Source: Paraburkholderia sp. D15 (GTDB lineage: Bacteria; Pseudomonadota; Gammaproteobacteria; Burkholderiales; Burkholderiaceae). Taken from it: a DNA stretch of 64,000 nt. Of the stretch, positions 15,381 to 24,063 are shown in pieces. The notes under the pieces were generated by a model. The model was not told the DNA's origin and made no database searches. It saw only the letters and a list, made by a program, of their open reading frames with translations. Numbering within the stretch: position 1 is the stretch's first letter; each line of letters opens with the position of its first letter. The translations under genes were made by a program, and so were the position numbers. The stretch spans positions 1,488,001-1,552,000 of the forward strand of contig NZ_CP110395.1 of assembly GCF_029910215.1 (NCBI RefSeq). The letters run 5' to 3'.

Positions 15381-16301
15381 ATGACGCCCACCGAATTGTT
15401 CGATCTGCTGCCGGACATGGCGGTCTTCGCGCGCGTCGTCGATGCGGGCAATTTCTCGCTGGCCGCGCGTCAGCTGGGCAGCACGCCGTCCACCGTGAGC
15501 CGCCAGATCAAGCGGCTGGAAGAGGCGCTCGCCACGCGCCTGCTCGAACGCTCGACGCGTAGCGTGCGCGTCACCGAATCGGGCGCCCAGGTCGCGCGCT
15601 ATTGCCGCGACATGCTGAGCGCGGCGGCGGCCGCGGTCGATGCCGCTGGGCAACTCGCCGCGCATCCGCAAGGCAAGGTGAGCGTGAGCGCGCCGACGCA
15701 GTTCGCGCGCAGCGTGCTGCATCCGCTGATGCCGGCGTTTCTGCGCATGTATGCCGAGGTCGACGTGCAACTGCTGTTCGCCGATCACGACATCGATCCG
15801 CTCGCCGACGATGTCGATCTGGTGATCCGGCTGACCGAACATCCGCCGCAGACGCTCGCGGGACGGCGCGTGGGCGTGGTGCGCTGGTTGCTGGTGGCGT
15901 CGCCGGCGTATCTGCGCGAGCGTGGCACACCCATGCAACCGCGCGATCTGGCGCGGCACGCGTGCATCCACCTCGGCGAAACCGCCGACGACAACCGCTG
16001 GCGTTTCCGGCGCGGCGAGCAGACGCAGAGCGTCGAGGTGAAGGGGCGTTACATCGCCAATCATGCGGGCGCGCGGCTCGAAGCGGCGCAGCAGGGGTTC
16101 GGCGTGGCGAGCGTGCCGGAGTTCGCCGCCGCGGACGCGTTGCAGCGCGGCGAACTCGTGCAGGTGTTGCCGGAATGGCGGCTCGAAGCGCGCGCGTACG
16201 AGGGCTCGGTATGGCTGCTGTATCCGCCGAACCGCTTTCTGCCGCCAAAGGTGCGGGTGCTGATCGATTATCTGGTCGAGCATCTGCGGGAGGCGGCGTG
16301 A
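15381..16301 (+). CDS. LysR-family transcriptional regulator
   Basis: 306 aa from the ATG at 15381, which gives the normal family N-terminus (D-M-A-V-F-A-R-V-V-D-A-G-N-F-S-L-A-A-R-Q). The helix-turn-helix is S-L-A-A-R-Q-L-G-S-T-P-S-T-V-S-R-Q-I-K-R, followed by a substrate-binding domain of the CrgA/AaeR type with S-A-P-T-Q-F-A-R near residue 95. It is divergent from the DMT exporter, so it likely controls that gene and itself in response to a small effector. Confidence 0.9.
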   Translation: MTPTELFDLLPDMAVFARVVDAGNFSLAARQLGSTPSTVSRQIKRLEEALATRLLERSTRSVRVTESGAQVARYCRDMLSAAAAAVDAAGQLAAHPQGKVSVSAPTQFARSVLHPLMPAFLRMYAEVDVQLLFADHDIDPLADDVDLVIRLTEHPPQTLAGRRVGVVRWLLVASPAYLRERGTPMQPRDLARHACIHLGETADDNRWRFRRGEQTQSVEVKGRYIANHAGARLEAAQQGFGVASVPEFAAADALQRGELVQVLPEWRLEARAYEGSVWLLYPPNRFLPPKVRVLIDYLVEHLREAA

Positions 16302-16494
16302 GCGGTGGTGCGAAGCGCGCGGTGGCGCATGCGCGGACGCGGACTCGGACGCGGACGCGGCTGTCAGGATATCGATGGCATGCGGCTTCTTGCCGGCACG
16401 CGGCAGGCGCGTGCAACGTGCGACACCGGTAAGCCGCGCCCATCATTCAATCAATGTCGATCGCAACGCTCCGGCGATCGGGAGGAGACGGAAC

Positions 16495-17754
16495 ATGAAT
16501 GTGCAGTCACGGGCGCCGATCGCGGCGACGGTCTATCGCGGCGACATCGTCGAGAACACGCATGTCGCGCACATCGCGGTGGTGGATGAAGCGGGGCGTT
16601 TGCTGTATTCGTTCGGCGATCCGTCGCGCGTGACGCTGGTGCGCTCGGCGGCGAAGCCCGCGCAGGCCCTCGCGCTGATCGAGACGGGCGCGCTGGCGCG
16701 CTTCGGGTTCGACGAAGCGGATCTGGCCTTGATGTGCGGCTCGCACAGCAGCGAGCCGCGGCATATCGAGCGAACCCAGCGGATGCTCGCGAAGGTCGGG
16801 GCGAACGAAAGCGATCTGCGCTGCGGCGGCCATGCGCCGCTGTCGGATGCGGTGCATGAGGACTGGCTGAGGCGCGGCTTTACGCCCGGCGCGGTATGCA
16901 GCAATTGCTCGGGTAAGCACGTCGGCATGTTGGCGGGCGCGCGCGCGATCGGCGAATCGTTCGATGGCTATGAACGGCCCGAGCATCCGTTGCAGGCGAG
17001 GGTGAAGCGCACGGTCGCGAGCGTCTGCGATCTGCGCGAGAACGACGTGCATTGGGCGACGGATGGCTGCAATCTGCCGACGCCCGCGTTTGCGCTGGAC
17101 CGGCTCGCGCGGTTGTTCGCCAAACTGGCCGATGCGCAGGATCGCGTGGACGCGGCGGATAGTGCGGGGGAGCGTGCTTCGGACACCGCTTCAGGTACTG
17201 CCGGGGGCAACGCGGCAAGCAACGCAGCAAGCAACGCAGCAAGCAACGCAGCAAGCAACGTAGCCACCAACGCAGCGACCAACGCAGCCACCAACGCAAC
17301 CACCAACGCAGCCACCATCGACGCACACACCGCCGCGCTGTCGCGCATCTATCGCGCGATGACCACGCATCCGGAACTGGTCGGTGGCGAAGGGCGTTTC
17401 TGTACCACGTTGATGCAGGCGTTCGACGGCGCGCTGGTAGGCAAGGTCGGCGCGGAAGGCAGTTACGCGATCGGCGTGCGGGCTTGCGCGCAGACTGCCG
17501 CGCTCGGCGCGCATGGCGCGCTGGGCATCGCCGTGAAGATCGAGGACGGCGGGATCGGCGTGCTGTACGCGGTGGTCGCCGAATTGCTGGAGCGGCTTGC
17601 CATCGGCACCGCCACTCAACGCGCGGCGCTGGCGCGTTTCCGGGCGCCGAAAGTTCTCAGCTCGACCGGCGTCGAGACCGGCAGGCTGGCCTGCCATTTC
17701 GAACTGGACGGCACTGCCGCTACGAGCCCGCCTCGTTCCAGTCCAGCGGCTTGA
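16495..17754 (+). CDS. L-asparaginase II family protein with a repeat insert
   Basis: 419 aa; the ATG at 16495 has GGGAGGAGA upstream. The family (PF06089 type) hydrolyses L-asparagine to aspartate and ammonia. Visible conserved blocks are R-S-A-A-K-P-A-Q-A-L, M-C-G-S-H-S-S-E, N-C-S-G-K-H-V-G-M-L, D-G-C-N-L-P-T-P and G-K-V-G-A-E-G-S-Y-A-I-G. Residues ~239-274 are a low-complexity N-A-A-S/N-A-A-T insert made by nine 12-bp repeats, breaking the loop before the H-P-E-L-V-G-G-E block. The last 35 bp overlap tail-to-tail with a LysR gene. Confidence 0.85.
   Translation: MNVQSRAPIAATVYRGDIVENTHVAHIAVVDEAGRLLYSFGDPSRVTLVRSAAKPAQALALIETGALARFGFDEADLALMCGSHSSEPRHIERTQRMLAKVGANESDLRCGGHAPLSDAVHEDWLRRGFTPGAVCSNCSGKHVGMLAGARAIGESFDGYERPEHPLQARVKRTVASVCDLRENDVHWATDGCNLPTPAFALDRLARLFAKLADAQDRVDAADSAGERASDTASGTAGGNAASNAASNAASNAASNVATNAATNAATNATTNAATIDAHTAALSRIYRAMTTHPELVGGEGRFCTTLMQAFDGALVGKVGAEGSYAIGVRACAQTAALGAHGALGIAVKIEDGGIGVLYAVVAELLERLAIGTATQRAALARFRAPKVLSSTGVETGRLACHFELDGTAATSPPRSSPAA
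17209..17316 (+). repeat. 12-bp in-frame tandem repeat, nine units, inside the asparaginase gene
   Basis: Units of AACGCAGCAAGC shifting to AACGCAGCCACC. Four units are nearly exact and five are variants. The translation is a string of N-A-A-S then N-A-A-T. Because the unit is a multiple of three, length changes would keep the frame. Confidence 0.9.
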
Positions 17755-18658
17755 CCTCGCGCTGCAACTCCTTGAACAGCCAGTCGCGAAACACCTTCAC
17801 CGTGCGCGTGCGGCTTTTCTCCGGCGTGCAGACGAAGTGAAAATAAAGGCCGGTCGCGATCTCCGGCCCGAACGGAATCGTCAGGCGTCCGGCCCGCACG
17901 TCCGGCGCGGCCAGCACGCGCCGGCCCAGCACGATGCCCGTGCCTTCCACCGCGGCCTGCAGCGCGTGATCGGCGTGATTGAAGAACATGCCGCGCGTGG
18001 CGTCGCCTTTCACGCCCGCATGCTTGAACCACTCTGACCAGCCGGTGGCTGCCGGATCGACCATGCGCAGCGACTCGTCGTGAATCAACGGCATGCCGGC
18101 GAGATCGGCGGGCGTCAACGCGCCGCCCTGCGCGTTACGCAGCGCCGGACTGCACATCGGCGCCACGGATTCCTCGATCAAGCGTTCGACATGCAACCCG
18201 GCCGCGTCGATCCGGCCGAAGCGGATCGCCACGTCCACGCCTTCCTTGACGAAATCGCAGAGCGCGAGCGAAGCGGAGACCCGGGTCTTGATCTGCGGAT
18301 GCAGGTCGGTGAAGGTGGACAGGCGCGGCACCAGCCATTTGGTCGTGAAGGCCGGTCCCGCCGTGATGACGAGCCGCTCGGCATCTTGCGCCGTATCGAC
18401 CCAGGTCATGGCGCGCGTGAGATGCGTGAAGCCGAGGCTGACTTCCTGAAAGCAACGCTTGCCGTGTTCGGTCAATTCGATCGAACGGTTGGAGCGGCAA
18501 AACAATTCGACGCCCAGGTATTCCTCGATGGTGCGGATCTGGTGACTGACGGCGGCCGGTGTGACGCACAACTCCTCGGCGGCCTTCTTGAAACTCATGT
18601 GACGCGCGGCAGCTTCAAACGCACGCAACGCATTCAACGGCGGCAATCGATATTTCAT
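17720..18658 (-). CDS. GcvA-like LysR transcriptional regulator
   Basis: 312 aa; the ATG at 18658 gives the typical start M-K-Y-R-L-P-P-L-N-A-L-R-A-F-E-A-A-A-R-H. The helix-turn-helix is S-F-K-K-A-A-E-E-L-C-V-T-P-A-A-V-S-H-Q-I, the GcvA/AmpR hallmark. It is divergent from the aminotransferase-dehydrogenase pair, with a 15-bp palindrome in the shared gap, so it probably regulates that pair. Its 3' end overlaps the asparaginase gene by 35 bp. Confidence 0.9.
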   Translation of the reverse strand: MKYRLPPLNALRAFEAAARHMSFKKAAEELCVTPAAVSHQIRTIEEYLGVELFCRSNRSIELTEHGKRCFQEVSLGFTHLTRAMTWVDTAQDAERLVITAGPAFTTKWLVPRLSTFTDLHPQIKTRVSASLALCDFVKEGVDVAIRFGRIDAAGLHVERLIEESVAPMCSPALRNAQGGALTPADLAGMPLIHDESLRMVDPAATGWSEWFKHAGVKGDATRGMFFNHADHALQAAVEGTGIVLGRRVLAAPDVRAGRLTIPFGPEIATGLYFHFVCTPEKSRTRTVKVFRDWLFKELQREVKPLDWNEAGS

Positions 18659-18734
18659 CACACCCGGTTTAGCCAAAGTATCGCAAGCGCAAGGATTATT
18701 GACGTTTTTCCAAAGATTAGAAAGTGATATTTAA

Positions 18735-18749
18735 ATCGCATAATGCGAT
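18735..18749. promoter_or_regulatory. 15-bp palindrome in divergent promoter
   Basis: ATCGCAT-A-ATGCGAT, perfect 7-bp arms in an AT-rich patch between the GcvA-like LysR gene and the aminotransferase gene. It is a good candidate binding site for that regulator. Confidence 0.5.
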
Positions 18750-18893
18750 AGCCAAACTAATCCGATAACGAGAAAAAATCACTTTTATGCACCCGGCAAA
18801 AAAAGCACACTGCGATGCGCCGTGGCTGACCGCCTTGCCACGCGGATAACACGAACGAGCTTGCGCAACATCCAATCCTTCTTCGGGACTCCC

Positions 18894-20108
18894 ATGGTAA
18901 CAACCGTTCTTCGCGATCTTGATCCGGTGGCGACTGCCCACAAACGTGCCGGCCGTGTCTCCGACATCGCAGATTTTCACGTACTGCAAATTTCCAATGC
19001 CGCTCGCGCGCTTGCACAGCAAGGTCACGACGTGATCCGGATGGAAATCGGCGAACCGGATTTTTCGACGCCGAAACCCGTGATCGCCGCCGCCGAGGCC
19101 GCGTTGCGCGATACCCCGCTCGGTTACACCTGCGCGCTGGGGATTCCGGAGTTGCGCGAGGCGATTTCTCGCTTTTACGCGACCCGCTTCGGCGTGGATG
19201 TGCCGGCCAGTCGCGTGGTCGTCACCAGCGGATCGAGCGCGGCGCTGCTGCTGGTCTGCGCGATGCTGTTCTGCCGCGACGACGAAGTGCTGGTCTCGGA
19301 CCCGAGCTACCCGTGCAACCGCCAGTTCATCCGCACCATGGAAGCGCGTGCGGTCGGCGTGCCGGTCGGTCCCGAGTCGCACTACCAGTTGACCGCCGAA
19401 CTGATCGAGCAGCACTGGAACGAACGTACCCGCGCGGCGCTCCTGACCACGCCGTCCAATCCCACCGGCGCGCTGATTCCGCAGGACGCGCTCGAACGGA
19501 TGGCGGCCGTGGTGCGGGCGCGCAAGGGCGCGCTGATCGTCGATGAAATCTACCAGGGGCTGGTGTACGACGGCGCGGCATCGACCGCGCTCAGCGTGAC
19601 GGACGACGCGTTCGTGATCAACAGCTTCTCGAAGTACTTCAACATGACCGGCTGGCGTCTGGGCTGGATGGTCGTGCCGGACGGCGCGCAGAAGGACATC
19701 GAAAAGCTCGCGCAAAACCTGTTCATCTGTCCGCCGACGCTCGCGCAGAAGGCCGCGCTCGCGTGCTTCGAGACGGAGACGCTCGAAATTCTCGAATACC
19801 GCAAGAGCCAGTTCCGCGCGCGGCGCGATCTGCTGGTGCCCGCGCTGCGCGAACTCGGCTTTCGCATTCCCGTCGTGCCGGGCGGCGGCTTCTATATCTA
19901 CGCCGATTCGTCGGAGCTTGCGACCGACAGCCAGGCGTTCTGCGCCGACATGCTGGCGCGCACGCACGTCGCGTTCACGCCGGGGATCGACTTCGGCACC
20001 TATCGCGCGCGCGAACACGTGCGCTTCGCGTACGCCGCGCCGTTTCACAAGCTCGAGGAAGCCGTCGAGCGCATCGAACTCGCGCTGCGTACCGCGGTGC
20101 CGTGCTGA
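18894..20108 (+). CDS. Class I/II PLP aminotransferase
   Basis: 404 aa from the ATG at 18894. Fold-type I marks are G-Y-T-C-A-L-G-I-P-E-L-R-E-A-I, S-N-P-T-G, V-D-E-I-Y-Q-G-L, the lysine in N-S-F-S-K-Y-F-N-M-T-G-W-R-L-G-W and a C-terminal Arg in V-R-F-A-Y-A. It moves an amino group from an amino acid to a 2-oxoacid; the sequence does not define the substrate. It is followed after 60 bp by a 2-hydroxyacid dehydrogenase, so the pair may convert an amino acid to its oxoacid and then to a hydroxyacid. Confidence 0.88.
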   Translation: MVTTVLRDLDPVATAHKRAGRVSDIADFHVLQISNAARALAQQGHDVIRMEIGEPDFSTPKPVIAAAEAALRDTPLGYTCALGIPELREAISRFYATRFGVDVPASRVVVTSGSSAALLLVCAMLFCRDDEVLVSDPSYPCNRQFIRTMEARAVGVPVGPESHYQLTAELIEQHWNERTRAALLTTPSNPTGALIPQDALERMAAVVRARKGALIVDEIYQGLVYDGAASTALSVTDDAFVINSFSKYFNMTGWRLGWMVVPDGAQKDIEKLAQNLFICPPTLAQKAALACFETETLEILEYRKSQFRARRDLLVPALRELGFRIPVVPGGGFYIYADSSELATDSQAFCADMLARTHVAFTPGIDFGTYRAREHVRFAYAAPFHKLEEAVERIELALRTAVPC

Positions 20109-20168
20109 AAACCCGTCGCCTTACGCCATCCAGCTTCAATTCAACTTCAATCAGAAAAAACGTCCGAT

Positions 20169-21116
20169 ATGGAAGTCATTGCCTTTCTCGACCGTAGTAC
20201 GTTGCCTGGCCCGATGCGCATGCCGGAGCTGCCGCACGAATGGCGCGAGTATCCGCTGACCGCGCCCGCGGAATTGATCGAACGGATCTCCGACGCGACC
20301 ATCCTGATTTCGAACAAGGTCACGCTGAGCGCCGACGTGCTGGCGGCCGCGCCGCGGCTGAAGTTCATCGCCGCCTGCGCGACCGGCACCAACCATATCG
20401 ATCTGAACGTGTGCCGCGAGCGGCGCATTCCGGTGTCCAACATTCGCGACTACGCGTCGGACGCGGTGCCCGAACACGTGATGATGATGCTGTTCGCGCT
20501 GGCGCGGAATCTCCTCGCGTATCGCACCGATCTGCAACGTGGCGAGTGGCAGCGCTCCAGCAACTTCTGCATCGCGACGCACCCGATTCGCGACCTGTCG
20601 AGCATGACGCTCGCCGTGGTCGGCGCCGGCAGTCTGGGGCGCGGCGTCGCGCGGCTCGCGAAGGGCATCGGCATGCGGGTGTGGCAGGTCGAGCGCAAGC
20701 ATGCGAAGGGCGTGCGCGACGGTTATGTGTCATGGGATCGCGCGATCGCCGAGGCCGATGCGATCACGCTGCATTGCCCGCTGACCGCGGAGACGCACAA
20801 CCTGATCGGCGAGGCGGACATCCGCGCGATGAAGCCTGGCGTTCTGCTGATCAACACGGGCCGCGGCGGACTGATCGACGAAGCGGCGCTGGGCGAGGCG
20901 CTGCTGAGCGGGCGCATCGGCGGGGCGGGTCTGGATGTGTTGCAGGAGGAGCCGCCGCGGCGCGGCAATCCGCTGCTGGATCTGAATCTGCCGAATCTGA
21001 TCATCACGCCGCACAACGCCTGGACCTCGCGCGACGCCGTCACGCGCATGGCCGATCAACTGACCGCGAATCTGGAAGCGTTCGCCGCCGGCTCGCCGCG
21101 CAACTGCGTGTGCTGA
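20169..21116 (+). CDS. D-isomer-specific 2-hydroxyacid dehydrogenase (HprA-like)
   Basis: 315 aa, starting 60 bp after the aminotransferase. The NAD-binding Rossmann loop is V-V-G-A-G-S-L-G-R-G-V-A. Catalytic-region marks are I-N-T-G-R-G-G-L-I-D-E, the Glu in D-V-L-Q-E-E-P-P, and the His in I-T-P-H-N-A-W. The N-G-T-H-D-style segment here reads A-T-G-T-N-H-I-D, as in glycerate/hydroxypyruvate dehydrogenases. It reduces a 2-oxoacid with NAD(P)H or the reverse. It probably shares the palindrome-controlled promoter upstream of the aminotransferase. Confidence 0.88.
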   Translation: MEVIAFLDRSTLPGPMRMPELPHEWREYPLTAPAELIERISDATILISNKVTLSADVLAAAPRLKFIAACATGTNHIDLNVCRERRIPVSNIRDYASDAVPEHVMMMLFALARNLLAYRTDLQRGEWQRSSNFCIATHPIRDLSSMTLAVVGAGSLGRGVARLAKGIGMRVWQVERKHAKGVRDGYVSWDRAIAEADAITLHCPLTAETHNLIGEADIRAMKPGVLLINTGRGGLIDEAALGEALLSGRIGGAGLDVLQEEPPRRGNPLLDLNLPNLIITPHNAWTSRDAVTRMADQLTANLEAFAAGSPRNCVC

Positions 21117-21303
21117 AAACGCGCTGGAGCGTGCGTGCGCCGGCTTCCGTGGCGGCGCGCGCACGGTAACGGGCGGTCGGCAAAACCCGTGAGCAAAACT
21201 AACCCGAGGCTGCGAATTCCTCGCTTTTCCGGCTCACCGGCGAATGCCATAGTCGTACCTGTCCGGCGCCATCGTGGCGCCGCTTCGGATAGAGAGTTCC
21301 GTC

Positions 21304-21666
21304 ATGTTCGGTTTCGCGTTTTATATCGCCATGTATCTGGTCGGCAATTACCTGTCGACGCGCTTCGCGCTGCCGGTGCCGGGCGCGATCATCGGACTTG
21401 GCCTCGTGTTCGCCATGCTGAGCGCGCGCGGCAGGATCGACGCGCCGCTCAAGGCGTCGTCCGACACGTTGCTGCGCTATCTCGCGCTGATGCTGGTGCC
21501 GACCTGCGTGGGCGTGGTCAAGCTGATTCACAGCGTGCCGCCGGGCATCCTGAGCCTGATCGTGGTGCTGGTGCTCGCGCTGGTGGCCGGCTGTCTCGCC
21601 GTCGCGTGGATCGCCAATGCGCTGCTCGGGCGCCGTCATGCGGCGGCGCGGGCGGTGACGCCCTGA
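21304..21666 (+). CDS. LrgA/CidA-like holin-type membrane protein
   Basis: 120 aa, ATG at 21304 with TAGAGAG upstream. There are four predicted membrane helices, with the family block L-P-V-P-G-A-I-I-G-L-G-L-V-F and F-V-P-T-C-V-G-V-like text (M-L-V-P-T-C-V-G-V-V). LrgA/CidA proteins form the small partner of the LrgA-LrgB pair that affects cell lysis or, in some species, pyruvate/glycolate transport. The partner gene follows at 21781. Confidence 0.88.
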   Translation: MFGFAFYIAMYLVGNYLSTRFALPVPGAIIGLGLVFAMLSARGRIDAPLKASSDTLLRYLALMLVPTCVGVVKLIHSVPPGILSLIVVLVLALVAGCLAVAWIANALLGRRHAAARAVTP

Positions 21667-21780
21667 AGCACAGTTGAGTTGCCTCTGAATGGCGGACGGG
21701 TCGCTGCGGGGTCGAACCCGCCCTGCACCCAGCCGCACCCAGGTTTCAACGGAAATTACGCCATCAATCTGGAACAACCG

Positions 21781-22479
21781 ATGTTCGCCATGCCCATATT
21801 CGCCAGCTCGCTGGGTTTCATCGCACTCACCATCGCCGCCTATTCGGCCGGCAACTGGCTATATCTGCGCTCGGGGAAACTGCCCGTGCTGCAACCGGTG
21901 ATGCTGGCCACCGCCGCGCTCGTCGCGTTGCTGCTCGGCACGGGTTTGCCGTACAGCCAGTATTTCGACGCCACCAGTCCGCTGCATACGCTGCTGGGAC
22001 CGGCGGTGGTGGCGCTGGCCGTGCCGCTTTACGAGAACGTTCACAAGGCGCGCGCGGTGCTGTTGCCGATTCTCCTGGCCACGCTGCTCGGCGGTCTCGC
22101 CGTGACCGGCAGCGCGCTGCTGCTCGGGCATCTGTTCGGCTTGAGCCCGCTGATGGAGCGCGCGCTCAGCACCAAATCCGTGACCACGCCGATCGCGCTT
22201 TCCGTGGCCGACAAGATCGGCGGATCGGTGCCGCTCACCATTCTCGGCGTGTTCGTCACCGGGCTGGCCGGCGTCACCCTGACGCCGTACCTGCTGAAGG
22301 CGATCGGCGTCGACAGTCCGGCCGTAAAGGGCTTCACGCTGGGCGTGACGGCCCATACCTTCGGCATCACGCGTGCCGTCGAATTCGGCTCGGAGGCGGT
22401 GGCGTTCGCCACGCTCGGCATGGCGCTGATGGGTTGTGCGTCGGCCGTCCTCGTTCCCGCGATTTTCCGCTTGTTCTGA
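21781..22479 (+). CDS. LrgB/CidB-like membrane protein
   Basis: 232 aa from the ATG at 21781. It has many membrane helices, with L-G-P-A-V-V-A-L-A-V-P-L-Y, the S-V-T-T-P-I-A-L motif (here K-S-V-T-T-P-I-A-L-S-V) and G-V-T-A-H-T-F-G-I-T-R-A, all typical of LrgB. It works with the LrgA-like protein encoded 114 bp upstream. Some bacterial and plant LrgAB proteins carry glycolate or pyruvate, which would fit the neighbouring hydroxyacid dehydrogenase; that link is inference. Confidence 0.9.
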   Translation: MFAMPIFASSLGFIALTIAAYSAGNWLYLRSGKLPVLQPVMLATAALVALLLGTGLPYSQYFDATSPLHTLLGPAVVALAVPLYENVHKARAVLLPILLATLLGGLAVTGSALLLGHLFGLSPLMERALSTKSVTTPIALSVADKIGGSVPLTILGVFVTGLAGVTLTPYLLKAIGVDSPAVKGFTLGVTAHTFGITRAVEFGSEAVAFATLGMALMGCASAVLVPAIFRLF

Positions 22480-22694
22480 CCGACCAAGCCGGGCTTTGCC
22501 CTTCGATCGCGAGCTAGCCACCGCGATCGGAGGGCGGCCCATCTCTCGTGGTTTCCCGGCGCCGTTCGTGTCTGTCTGCTCTTTTCAGGCGGCAGGCTGG
22601 GCGCCGCTTTGTCTGCCGTCACGTCGACCCGTCGCCATGCCGTTGCGTCGTATGTCGCCATGCCGGTGGGTTCACCGGCATATCTGGAGTCGGG
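22480..22694. other. Leader region of the fatty-acid operon
   Basis: 215 bp with no gene. GC-rich, with short inverted repeats (GATCG-containing) near 22505-22530. It should contain the promoter of the seven-gene operon, but I see no clear -35/-10 pair. Confidence 0.35.
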
Positions 22695-23693
22695 ATGACA
22701 TCCCATTTCGAGCAGGAATATCAAGCGCTGTTCACCGCGGAGCCGTCGGCCGCGAACGGCAAGCAGGTGCTGGACGATCCTTATCTGCATCGTTTGCAGC
22801 GCCGACATTTTTATCTGTTCGACGTGCTGCCGACGATCGGCACGCTGGTCGCGCTGGCCTCGCTCGCATGGCGAGCGCCCGGCGTGGCCGAATTGCTGGC
22901 CTGCTTCACGCTGTGGCTGGTCTCGGGACTCGGCATTTCCGCCGGCTACCACCGGCTGTTCGCACATCGCTCGTGGCAGACCGGCCGCGCGATCCAGACG
23001 CTGCTGGCCATCGCCGGGTCGATGGCGGGGCAGGGCGGCGTGATCTCGTGGGTCGCGATGCACCGGCGGCATCACGAACGCGGCGACCGCGAGGGCGACA
23101 TGCATTCGCCGAACCTGCACGGCAACGGCGTGCGCAATAAATTGCGCGGTTTCGTGCATGCGCACTTCACGTGGATGATCGCGCATCCGTATCCGAACGT
23201 GCTGCACTACGCGCCGGACCTGCTGCGCGAGCGGCATCTCGTGTGGGTCGGCCGTCGCTATCACCTGTGGGTCGCGCTGGGCTTCGTATTGCCGGCGCTG
23301 GCGTGCGCGCTGCTGGAACGGTCGTGGAGCGCTCTGGTGGGCGGGTTTCTGTGGGGCGGCATGGTGCGCATGTTCATCCTCGCGCAGGGCATCTGGTCGC
23401 TCAATTCGTTTTGCCATCTGATCGGCCGGCGCTGTTTCGTCACGCGCGATCAAAGCCGCAACATCGGCTGGCTGGCGCCGCTGATTTTCGGCGAGTCCTG
23501 GCATCACAACCATCATGCGTTTCCGGGCTCGGCGTCGTTCGGTCTCGCGTGGTACCGGATCGATCCGGGCTACTGGTTCATCCGTTCGCTCGGCGCGCTC
23601 GGTCTCGCGCGCCGCATCAAGGTGCCCTCGCGCGAGCAGATCGGCGCGCGCGTCGTGACTCACGCAGCCTCGTGGCCCGCTCACGCCGAATGA
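22695..23693 (+). CDS. Membrane fatty acid desaturase
   Basis: 332 aa; the ATG at 22695 sits behind TGGAGTCGGG. The three histidine boxes are Y-H-R-L-F-A-H, H-R-R-H-H-E and S-W-H-H-N-H-H, giving the eight-His di-iron site of delta-9-type desaturases. Four membrane helices surround them. It introduces a double bond (or in JamB-like relatives a triple bond) into an acyl chain. It is the first gene of an operon with a carrier protein 67 bp downstream, so its substrate is probably an acyl-ACP rather than a CoA ester or lipid. That last step is inference. Confidence 0.88.
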   Translation: MTSHFEQEYQALFTAEPSAANGKQVLDDPYLHRLQRRHFYLFDVLPTIGTLVALASLAWRAPGVAELLACFTLWLVSGLGISAGYHRLFAHRSWQTGRAIQTLLAIAGSMAGQGGVISWVAMHRRHHERGDREGDMHSPNLHGNGVRNKLRGFVHAHFTWMIAHPYPNVLHYAPDLLRERHLVWVGRRYHLWVALGFVLPALACALLERSWSALVGGFLWGGMVRMFILAQGIWSLNSFCHLIGRRCFVTRDQSRNIGWLAPLIFGESWHHNHHAFPGSASFGLAWYRIDPGYWFIRSLGALGLARRIKVPSREQIGARVVTHAASWPAHAE

Positions 23694-23760
23694 CGAATCG
23701 CACACAGGCGGGCACGCGCGCCGCGCGAACCCGCCACGGCTTCAATGGAGAGGAAATCAG

Positions 23761-24024
23761 ATGAACGCGGTCATGCAGGACAGTCAGCAGCAACGCATCG
23801 TTTACTGGTGCGCGGATTTCATCGGCAAGGTGCTCAACGTCGATCCGATCTCGATCGGGCCGGATGACGAGTTCGATTCGTTCGGTCTCGACTCGGCGTT
23901 GACGACGTCGATGATCATCGAAATGGAGAACTGGCTGAATGCCGAGGTGTCGCCGTCGGTGTTCTTCGAGCAGGTCACGCTCGGCGATATCGCGGCCGAG
24001 ATCGCGCGGCGCGTGCGGGCCTGA
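23761..24024 (+). CDS. Dedicated acyl carrier protein
   Basis: 87 aa; ATG with GGAGAGGAA upstream. The phosphopantetheine site is D-S-F-G-L-D-S-A-L-T-T, where the second Ser is the attachment residue. The protein is acidic and four-helical, but more like PKS/NRPS-type stand-alone carriers than housekeeping AcpP (which has G-A-D-S-L-D-T-V-E). It should hold the fatty acyl chain activated by the ligase domain encoded downstream while the desaturase, methyltransferase and oxygenases act. Confidence 0.9.
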   Translation: MNAVMQDSQQQRIVYWCADFIGKVLNVDPISIGPDDEFDSFGLDSALTTSMIIEMENWLNAEVSPSVFFEQVTLGDIAAEIARRVRA

Positions 24025-24063
24025 CGCGCTTCCACACCGACGCGCACATCACAGGAGACGAGC

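Noticed and set aside
17209..17316. Possible CRISPR-like array
   Set aside because: Units are contiguous 12-bp repeats with no spacers, and they are coding.
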